Of a stretch of 11,627 nucleotides of DNA, positions 5,872 to 11,627 are shown piece after piece (within the stretch, counting starts at the first letter, position 1; each line of letters starts with the position of its first letter). Below the pieces are notes generated by a model. That model searched no databases and was not told the origin of the DNA. It saw only the letters and a list, made by a program, of their open reading frames with translations. The position numbers and the translations under genes were made by a program. Location of the stretch: contig JAADGT010000008.1 of assembly GCA_013152215.1 (NCBI GenBank), forward strand, positions 1 to 11,627. The letters are read 5' to 3'. Origin of the DNA: Deltaproteobacteria bacterium (GTDB taxonomy: Bacteria > Desulfobacterota > Deferrisomatia > Deferrisomatales > Deferrisomataceae).

Positions 5872-6191
5872 CGGCGCACCGGCTCCACGAAGATCCACAT
5901 GCGCCCGCCGCACACGTCGCCCCCCCGCGTGCCCAGGTCGTCCGTGAGGTCCACCTCCACGAGCTCGGGCCGTCCCGTGACCAACAGGACCCGAAGGGCC
6001 GCGCTCTTCACCTGGCTCTCGCCGCATCCTCCCCCCACCGAGCCGTAGGTGGTGCCGTCGGCGCACACGATCATCTTCGCCCCAACCTCCCGGGGGGTGG
6101 ACCCACCGGCCCCCACCACGGTGGCCAGGCACGCCGCCACCCCTGCGCTGCGCAGTTCCACCACCTTCTCGAAGATCTCCCGGTCGGTCAT
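5865..6191 (-). CDS. XdhC/CoxI N-terminal-domain protein
   Basis: This 108-residue protein consists of the XdhC/CoxI N-terminal domain only. It has the family motifs ATVVGAGGSTPREVGAKM (about 23-40), GSVGGGCGES (about 50-59) and CGGRMWIFVEP near the end. Proteins of this family help mature molybdenum hydroxylases such as xanthine dehydrogenase, binding molybdenum cofactor and promoting its sulfuration; the motif cysteines may be involved. The ATG overlaps the stop of the upstream 256-residue XdhC gene as ATGA and has GGAGG 7 nt upstream. The two probably work as a pair, because this one lacks the Rossmann domain. No hydroxylase structural gene is in the window. Confidence 0.85.
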   Translation of the reverse strand: MTDREIFEKVVELRSAGVAACLATVVGAGGSTPREVGAKMIVCADGTTYGSVGGGCGESQVKSAALRVLLVTGRPELVEVDLTDDLGTRGGDVCGGRMWIFVEPVRRG

Positions 6192-6958
6192 GACCCTTCC
6201 TCCACGACCCGGCGGAGCAGCCGGGCCTGCCCCGGCCCCTTCCGCCGCACGCACACCAACTCCGACACGATCGACAGGGCGATCTCGGCCGGGCTCTCCC
6301 CCCCGATGGGCAGGCCGATCGGGGTGAACACGTCCTGCAGCCGATCCGGGGGGATCCCCTGGCGGCCCAGCATCTCCAACACAAAACCCACCCGCCGCCG
6401 GCTCCCGATCAGGCCCACGTACGCCGTGGGCCGGCGAAGCACCGCCTCCAGGCACTCGGCGTCGTGCTCGTGCCCCCGCGTGATCACCACCACGTACCAA
6501 TGGGGGCCCAGGGGCATCTCGGCCAGGGCCTCCCGGAAGTCCCTGGCGATCACACGGCAGCCGGGGAACCGGTCGGGGTGGGCGAAGTCGGGCCGGTCGT
6601 CCAGGACCGTCACCCCGAAGCCGACCGCCCGAGCGAACTCGGCCAACGGCACCGCGATGTGACCGGCCCCGCACACCAGGACCGAGGCTTCCGGCGCCAG
6701 GATGTCCAGGAACACGCGGTGCCCCTCGGGGATCACCACCCACCCCCGTCGAAGATCCGCGAGCGCATCGCACGCGGCCCGGGCGATCTGCCGGTCCAGC
6801 TCCGGCAGCCCCGTGGTCCCCTCCACCTCGCCGTCCGGAAGCACCAGCAGACGCTGGCCCACCCGGTCCTCGTCCTCCGAGGCCACCACGGTGGCGAGGC
6901 AGGCGCTCCGTCCCCGCTCCAACAGATCGCACACCCTCTCCCAAAGGTCGGTCGCCAC
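6188..6958 (-). CDS. XdhC-family protein with C-terminal Rossmann domain
   Basis: This 256-residue protein has a degenerate XdhC N-terminal domain (about 1-90; SACLATVV is kept but the GGSTPR and GGGCGE motifs are absent). It is followed by an XdhC C-terminal Rossmann-like domain: VLVCGAGHIAVPLAEFARAV (about 93-112), VTVLDDRPDFA, VVITRGHEHD, YVGLIGSRRRV, and TPIGLPIGGESPAEIALSIV. Family members insert or sulfurate molybdenum cofactor in hydroxylases. A TTG at 7006 would add 16 residues, but GTG 6958 has AAGGAG 7 nt upstream, so I chose GTG. It overlaps the N-domain gene downstream by four bases (ATGA). Loss of the N-terminal motifs suggests that the partner protein supplies them. Confidence 0.87.
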   Translation of the reverse strand: MATDLWERVCDLLERGRSACLATVVASEDEDRVGQRLLVLPDGEVEGTTGLPELDRQIARAACDALADLRRGWVVIPEGHRVFLDILAPEASVLVCGAGHIAVPLAEFARAVGFGVTVLDDRPDFAHPDRFPGCRVIARDFREALAEMPLGPHWYVVVITRGHEHDAECLEAVLRRPTAYVGLIGSRRRVGFVLEMLGRQGIPPDRLQDVFTPIGLPIGGESPAEIALSIVSELVCVRRKGPGQARLLRRVVEEGS

Positions 6959-7263
6959 GGCTTCTCTCCTTTTTTCCTGCGGGAGGCTGGGGGGCGATGG
7001 AACCAACTCCCGTGTCGCGTGCCTGCGCGACGGATCTCAGCGCTCGGCTTCGCGCCCGGCCGGAACCAGGCCCCCCACCCCGCACCCTGGCAATACGTTC
7101 GGGGGTCTTAGTAATAGCACGAAACCGACGGCTCGATCGAAACCGCCGGGGGTTGCGCGCCCGGCCCGCCGTGGTAGGGTGGGACGACCCCACGACCCAC
7201 CGGCACGGACGGCCCTCCCCTTTGCCGCACGACGCGGAGACTTCGGGGGCACCGGGGAGGCCC
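6959..7263. other. Divergent intergenic region between XdhC pair and pilin genes
   Basis: About 305 nt without a gene. It contains a 6-bp hairpin GTCGCG/CGCGAC (7014-7019 and 7026-7031), which would lie in the leader of the XdhC transcript. It also has a locally AT-rich patch (TCTTAGTAATAGCACG, 7106-7121), a repeated 8-mer CGAAACCG (two copies, 7120-7145), and a candidate promoter for the pilin genes. I saw no riboswitch that I can name. Confidence 0.5.
7153..7180 (+). promoter_or_regulatory. Weak candidate promoter for the pilin operon
   Basis: TTGCGC (7153-7158) and TAGGGT (7175-7180) are separated by 16 nt, which would leave a leader of about 75 nt before ATG 7264. Only three of six positions match in each box. 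A small hairpin GTGGG/CCCAC follows within the leader. Confidence 0.25.
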
Positions 7264-8220
7264 ATGGATCCTTTCGACTGCCACCGGAGCCGTTCGTCCC
7301 CCCCCTCGTCCCGCCAGGGCTTCGCTCTGGCGGCCACCATGATGCTCTTGGCCGTCCTGAGCGTGCTGGGGGCGGCCGCGATCCAGTCCACCACCCTCGA
7401 GGTGCAGATCAGCGCCCGGGATCGGGACGCCCGAACGGCCACTTACGTGGCCGAGGCCGGCCTCGAGGAGGCCCGATATTACGTCGCCCGGGGCTGGGGC
7501 AAGCTGGGGGCGCCCGCGGCTGCCGCCCTCGGCGCGGTCGAGGTGCCCGTGCTGACCCCGATCCTTCCCGCCGTGCCCTGGGACTCCACCTCATGTCTGT
7601 ACACCGGCTTCACCCTCTACGACGCGTCGGCCACGGCCTACGCGGTCCAGGACTGCTCCGGCCCCCGGGGGGCGGCCCGGTTCCAGCTCGCCTCCGCGGC
7701 CGGAACGCCGGCAGAGGGTCGGTTCTTCCTGGTGCGCGAGATGCCGGCCGCCACGGTCTCGGGCGCCGACCTGGAGGTGACCGATCCGGCTTGGGCCGTG
7801 GTCTCTCCGCCCGGAACCTGGGACGGATGGGTCGTCTGGGACGGAGACGATCGAGCCTACCGGGTCGTGACCTCCGACCGGAACTCGGTGGCCGGCACGG
7901 TGATCCTCCGACTCGACGCCCCGCCCGGGCCCGGGCCCTACCGCATGGGGCGCCACCCCTGGATCGCGTCGCTCGCTTCGGGCACCGCCCCGCCCGGGGA
8001 CGCGGACCCGACCTCGGCCGACACCTGGGACCGCGACTTTCCGGTGGCCGGGGGCACTGGACGCGCCTCGGTGCGGGCCGAGGCCGGCGCTCCCGGCGAG
8101 TACCGGGTGGTGAGCCCCAGCCTGGTGGGACGAAGCCGGGGGTTGGCCCAGATGGTCGTGCGGCGGACCGGGCTCCCCGAGCAGGCCGTGACGAGCTGGA
8201 GGGTGGGCCATGAGGAGTAG
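7264..8220 (+). CDS. PilX-like minor pilin / type IV pilus assembly protein
   Basis: This 318-residue protein has a short basic leader ending RQG19, then F20-ALAATMMLLAVLSVLGAAA, a PilX-type pilin helix with a prepilin-peptidase-like site between G19 and F20. There is no glutamate at mature position 5, as is usual for PilX. The helix continues into ISARDRDARTATYVAEAGLEEARYYV (about 57-82), typical of PilX N-terminal domains. The rest is a periplasmic beta-rich domain with Cys residues near 117 and 131 that could form a disulfide. Minor pilins of this kind prime pilus assembly and sit at the tip. The start is ATG 7264, with GGGGAGG just upstream. The last 11 bases overlap the giant prepilin gene, so the two are coupled. 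Confidence 0.82.
   Translation: MDPFDCHRSRSSPPSSRQGFALAATMMLLAVLSVLGAAAIQSTTLEVQISARDRDARTATYVAEAGLEEARYYVARGWGKLGAPAAAALGAVEVPVLTPILPAVPWDSTSCLYTGFTLYDASATAYAVQDCSGPRGAARFQLASAAGTPAEGRFFLVREMPAATVSGADLEVTDPAWAVVSPPGTWDGWVVWDGDDRAYRVVTSDRNSVAGTVILRLDAPPGPGPYRMGRHPWIASLASGTAPPGDADPTSADTWDRDFPVAGGTGRASVRAEAGAPGEYRVVSPSLVGRSRGLAQMVVRRTGLPEQAVTSWRVGHEE
8198..8209 (+). promoter_or_regulatory. Ribosome binding site fixing the start of the giant prepilin
   Basis: GGAGG (8198-8202) lies 7 nt before ATG 8210, inside the end of the pilX-like gene. No other ATG, GTG or TTG is in frame between 8210 and the pilin signal, so this site decides the start and fixes an unusually long 42-residue leader. Confidence 0.7.
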
Positions 8221-11200
8221 TGTTCCGTTTTGCAAAAAAGTATGCGGATTACGGCGGTGGGGCTGGGGGCTCCGACGAAGCGCGACGGCCGAGCAGCCAG
8301 GGCCGCCCGGCGCAGGGGAGCGGCCGCGGCGCGGGTTCACCCTCGTGGAACTCCTGGTCGCCCTGGCCGTGGCCGGGATCTTCCTCTCCCTGCTGTACCA
8401 GGCGTTCCTCGTGCAGGAACGCTCCTACCGGGTGCAGGAGGACGTGGCGGATGCACGCCAGAACGCCAGGGTGGCGGTGGACGAGCTCTCGCGGGCCCTC
8501 ATGAGCCTGGGTGCCGGGGCCGACGTCGAGGGCGGGCAGCCCCGGTTCCTGGTCGCCCACGAGAACGAGATCACGTTCACGGCCGACCTTTCCGCGGACC
8601 ACGATGCCCAGGCCCCGGGCGCGACCGTTCCCGGTGCCGGCCCGGGGGACCCGTACGGCACGTTTCCCCCCGGCACCTACGCCGGCTCGCCGGCCGAGAC
8701 CTACCGGTACCGCCTGGTGCGCCGGCCGGGGGAGGATTTCTACACCTTGATGCGCGAGATCAACGGGGGGCCCGACCAGGCGGTGGCCCTTCTGATCGCC
8801 GACCCCGACCGAGCCGGCCCCCTGTTTCGGTACTGGGGAGACTTCGACGGCAACGGGACCGACGAGTGGCTCGATCGGGTGGACCGGACCACCAGCCCCC
8901 GGCTGGCAGCCGGAGAGCCCCTGGAAGCGCTGATCCGACGTATCGAGATACGGGTGGTGACCGAAGCAGCCAGGCCGGACCCCCGGTTCCCGGGGCCCGG
9001 TGGGGCGCGCCAGACCCGGCTGGTCACGTCGGTGACCCCCCGAAACCTCTGGGACTGCCCCAGGGTCGTGCCCGCCTCGACCCTGGGCCCCTTCCGGGCC
9101 CCGGACCTCCGGGGGACCACCACACCGGTGCGTTTCCGCGTGCTCCGGGGCTCCGCTCCGGAGGAGGGTCGCACCGTGCGGTTCACCCTGGCCGGCCCCA
9201 GCGGCCACGGCGTCGCGCTGGCCTCCCCCCAAGCCGTGACGGACGCGGACGGATACGTGCAGGCCCAGGTGGTATGGCCTCCCGGCTGCGCCGATCTGCC
9301 CGAGGGCACGTACACCGTGACCGCGCGCACGGCCGAGCCCCCCACCCTGCTGACCCCCTTCGGTGCCTGCGCCCCGCGCCAGGTCACGGTGAGCGCCACC
9401 GTGGGGCCGGGGCTGCCCCGAAGGGTCGCGTTCGATCTCGCGCTGTTGGAGGTGTCCAGCTGCGGAGGCGAGGGGCAGACCGGGTTTCGGATCCTGGACG
9501 CCTGCGACCGTCTGGTGGACTCGACCGACGCCGCAGCCCACCCCGCCCAGCTGGAGATCGGCCCCGATCCGGAGTTCGGGACCTTGGAGCCCCGCACCCT
9601 GGACCAGCCGTCGGGTGTGCTGGTGTACCGATCGCGCTCCGACGACTACAGCCGGTACGCCGTGTCCCGCTCCCCGGCCGACCCCAACCGATTTCCGGCG
9701 TGGATCCAGACCGACACATTGAGCGGCCGGGTAGACGTGGAGGTGATCCTGTCGCCCCGCCGGCTCCTGGGACCCACCGCCCACATCCCGGCCACTCCGT
9801 TCACGGACTGCCCCGATCCCTCGGTTCCCGTGGTGGACACCTTCGGGGTGGAGGACGCCTGCGGCAATGCCCTCTGGACCCTGACGGGCACCGGCGAGTC
9901 GGTGCGGGCGGAGCTGGTTCCCCAAGCCGGGTCGGCCACGGATCAAGGCGCGATCTCTTCCCCGGGAAATCGGGCGACCTTGAGCCCCGATCCCGTGGAC
10001 GTGGTCCGGCCCGACCCGAGCGCCGTGGCCCCCGGCACCTTCAGCGTGGCTTATCTTCCCCCCACCTGTTCGGTGGGGGGCATCCCCTATGCCCCGACGC
10101 TCCGGCTCACGCCCACGTGGGCCCCCTCGGGCCCCTCGATCCTGCCGGTGCACGTCGCGCCGTGCACCGGCTGCGGCGTGCAGGTGCTCGACGCGTCCGG
10201 CACGGCCGTGACCCGGTGGAACCGGGCCTGTGAAGGCCAGATGGACGTGCTCGTGACCCAGTGCGTGCCGGCCGGCACCACCGTAGAGCTCGTGGTGGTC
10301 CCTCGCGCCGGCAGCCTGGGGCTGCCCAGCTTCGACCGAAACCGGCCGGTCCAGCGGGCGCAGGTCACCTTCTCCGCGGCCGGTGCAGGCCAGACGGCCC
10401 GGCTCCCGCTGTACCTGGGCTCGGCCCAGACCGGCGACGGATTTTGGATCGAGGCCTACGTGCCCGACCAGGCCACCTCCTCCGCGATGGGTGGGGTGAG
10501 CTGCGCCTCGGAGCCGGTCTCGGTGGACACCACCTGCTCGGAGATCCTCATCAGCGCCGTCGCCGACAACCCGGGTGCCGTGCCCAACCGGCCCCGGGCC
10601 GAGGACACCCCTTTATGCGCGGCAGACGGCAACACCGTGTTCTTCCGTGTGAAGGACTGCGATCAGAACCGCCGGGACTATGCGGCCGACGACATCCAGC
10701 GCACCGTGGGATCCACCCGGGGGCTGGTGGTGCAGGTGCTCGACACCGACGGGACCGTTCTGGACGAGGAGGGGCCGGACCTCTTCGAGGTGGACGTCCA
10801 CGGCACCCGAGCCACGGACAGCCCCTACTTCCAAGGGAGCCTCGTGGTGACCCAGGACCCCACCGACACCGCCGGCAGCGGGCGCCTGTACGCCCCGTCG
10901 GACCGGGTGGTCACGGTGCGGGCGACCTACTTCGACCCCGACGATCCGACCGACCGCAACTGCGTGGCCGAGGCCCTGCTGGTACCCCCCCTGCCCCTGT
11001 GCCTGGCCCTGCCGGCCGCCACCTTTGGGGACTGGACCGGCCCCCTCACCGTCCACGGCGGTGACGCGGTCGTGGACGGGGACTGGAGGCTCCCCCCGGC
11101 GCCGGTCCTCGTCGCCAAGGATCCGGCCGCCCCCCTCCTGGGAACCCCCCGGACCGATCGGTTCCTCAATGTGTACGTGGGAGGCGGCATCTACGTGGGT

Positions 11201-11627
11201 GGCTCCGCCCTGACCCCGGCGGGGGAGATGGACCAGCCGTTCGTGGCCGGCGGGTCCGGTGCTTCCGTGAGCACGGCCCACCCCAACGTGTTCCAGAACG
11301 TGCCCGGCGCCGTCGGGCTCGCCTCGCGCCTCGACTACGACCGGCTCAAGCTCCTCGCCCGGGCCCGGGGGGTGTACTGGGAGCCCGTGGGGGGAGGACT
11401 CCTGCGCAACCCCCGCACCGGCGCCGTGGCCGGGTTCCAGGAGCTCACCGGGTTGCCCGGCCCGGGCGGGGCGACCCCCCTTTACGACGGCCGGTTCGTG
11501 TTCATCGACGCACCCGCTGGACTTCGGTCCGCGACCCTTCTCGACGCTGCCAGCGCCTCGGACCTCCCCACCTACGAGGTCACCGGCGACTATTTCACCG
11601 AGGGGCTCGTGTACGTGGCCGGCAACG
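8210..11627 (+). CDS. Giant PilW-like prepilin with Ig-like, cysteine-rich extension (3' end beyond window)
   Basis: The frame is open from ATG 8210 to the window end, at least 1139 residues; I read it codon by codon with no stop. A 42-residue leader ends RRG42, followed by F43-TLVELLVALAVAGIF, a classical class III signal with Glu at mature position 5. Residues 43-270 look like PilW, including DFDGNGTDE at 211-219, a possible calcium loop. From about 300 to 400 comes a Big_1-like Ig domain (VTDADGYVQAQVV, then GTYTVTARTA). Then follow cysteine-bounded modules to about residue 931, with 18 cysteines between 283 and 931. The last part (950-1139; GGGIYVGG, YDGRFVFID, TEGLVYVAGN) resembles C-terminal regions of some PilX-like proteins. 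PilW proteins are usually 200-400 residues, so this is exceptional. Likely role: a pilus-tip adhesin or initiating minor pilin. The overlap with the PilX-like gene implies coupled synthesis. Confidence 0.85.
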   Translation, partial: MRSSVPFCKKVCGLRRWGWGLRRSATAEQPGPPGAGERPRRGFTLVELLVALAVAGIFLSLLYQAFLVQERSYRVQEDVADARQNARVAVDELSRALMSLGAGADVEGGQPRFLVAHENEITFTADLSADHDAQAPGATVPGAGPGDPYGTFPPGTYAGSPAETYRYRLVRRPGEDFYTLMREINGGPDQAVALLIADPDRAGPLFRYWGDFDGNGTDEWLDRVDRTTSPRLAAGEPLEALIRRIEIRVVTEAARPDPRFPGPGGARQTRLVTSVTPRNLWDCPRVVPASTLGPFRAPDLRGTTTPVRFRVLRGSAPEEGRTVRFTLAGPSGHGVALASPQAVTDADGYVQAQVVWPPGCADLPEGTYTVTARTAEPPTLLTPFGACAPRQVTVSATVGPGLPRRVAFDLALLEVSSCGGEGQTGFRILDACDRLVDSTDAAAHPAQLEIGPDPEFGTLEPRTLDQPSGVLVYRSRSDDYSRYAVSRSPADPNRFPAWIQTDTLSGRVDVEVILSPRRLLGPTAHIPATPFTDCPDPSVPVVDTFGVEDACGNALWTLTGTGESVRAELVPQAGSATDQGAISSPGNRATLSPDPVDVVRPDPSAVAPGTFSVAYLPPTCSVGGIPYAPTLRLTPTWAPSGPSILPVHVAPCTGCGVQVLDASGTAVTRWNRACEGQMDVLVTQCVPAGTTVELVVVPRAGSLGLPSFDRNRPVQRAQVTFSAAGAGQTARLPLYLGSAQTGDGFWIEAYVPDQATSSAMGGVSCASEPVSVDTTCSEILISAVADNPGAVPNRPRAEDTPLCAADGNTVFFRVKDCDQNRRDYAADDIQRTVGSTRGLVVQVLDTDGTVLDEEGPDLFEVDVHGTRATDSPYFQGSLVVTQDPTDTAGSGRLYAPSDRVVTVRATYFDPDDPTDRNCVAEALLVPPLPLCLALPAATFGDWTGPLTVHGGDAVVDGDWRLPPAPVLVAKDPAAPLLGTPRTDRFLNVYVGGGIYVGGSALTPAGEMDQPFVAGGSGASVSTAHPNVFQNVPGAVGLASRLDYDRLKLLARARGVYWEPVGGGLLRNPRTGAVAGFQELTGLPGPGGATPLYDGRFVFIDAPAGLRSATLLDAASASDLPTYEVTGDYFTEGLVYVAGN

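Noticed and set aside
7088..7105. TGGCAATACGTTCGG as a possible sigma-54 promoter for the pilin genes
   Set aside because: The -24 element is partly right, but the -12 GC is missing at the required spacing, so it does not meet the consensus.
5865..7442. Single 525-codon minus-strand frame suggesting one large XdhC fusion
   Set aside because: Only the last 108 codons code for XdhC motifs. The rest is out of frame with the 256-residue XdhC gene, and the two genes are joined by an ATGA overlap, each with its own ribosome binding site.
8249..10153. Open frame of 634 codons on the minus strand
   Set aside because: It is the antisense shadow of the prepilin gene, with low-complexity Gly/Arg/His composition and no ribosome binding site or neighbours in phase.
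8230..10233. Open frame of 667 codons on the plus strand inside the giant prepilin
   Set aside because: Its composition is almost all Arg, Gly, Pro and Ala, with no motifs. The overlapping prepilin frame has the signal, domains and balanced codon use.

Overview
The window is very GC-rich, with almost every third codon position G or C, frequent GTG starts and strong GGAGG ribosome binding sites. Together with a type IV pilus minor-pilin locus, a GAF/GGDEF signalling protein, short CYTH and QueG-like proteins and a split XdhC pair, this suggests a Gram-negative bacterium of the former Deltaproteobacteria (Desulfobacterota, Desulfuromonadota or Deferrisoma-like). That placement is inference from gene content, not from a marker gene.

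Layout. (1) 1-1518, minus: the N-terminal 506 residues of a putative diguanylate cyclase with two GAF-like domains; the GGDEF catalytic core runs off the left edge. (2) 1519-2031: an intergenic region with a candidate minus-strand promoter, several inverted repeats and a strong plus-strand intrinsic terminator that serves no visible gene. (3) 2032-3168, minus: a two-gene unit, a YkgJ-type cysteine-cluster protein followed by a short QueG-like double [4Fe-4S] protein. (4) 3169-3557: a divergent intergenic region with a purine-rich 8-nt repeat inside a long imperfect palindrome, and a candidate plus promoter. (5) 3558-5847, plus: a tightly packed four-gene operon with a CPBP membrane protease, a DUF1848 radical-SAM-like protein, a short CYTH triphosphatase-like protein and a conserved-looking hypothetical protein; two junctions are 4-nt GTGA overlaps. 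(6) 5865-6958, minus: two XdhC/CoxI-family genes with an ATGA overlap, convergent with the preceding operon. (7) 7264 to the right edge, plus: a PilX-like minor pilin overlapping a very large PilW-like prepilin whose frame is still open after 1139 codons.

How the genes relate. The pilin pair is the most striking part. A short PilX-like protein is translationally coupled to a giant prepilin in which a class III signal and pilin helix carry hundreds of residues of Ig-like, cysteine-paired modules. It looks like a pilus-tip or pseudopilus adhesin built as one polypeptide. The two XdhC proteins divide the family's usual domains and probably act together in maturation of a molybdenum hydroxylase encoded elsewhere. 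The CPBP/DUF1848/CYTH operon links proteins of unrelated biochemistry; its shared purpose is unknown. I saw no tRNA, rRNA, CRISPR array, insertion sequence or phage gene.
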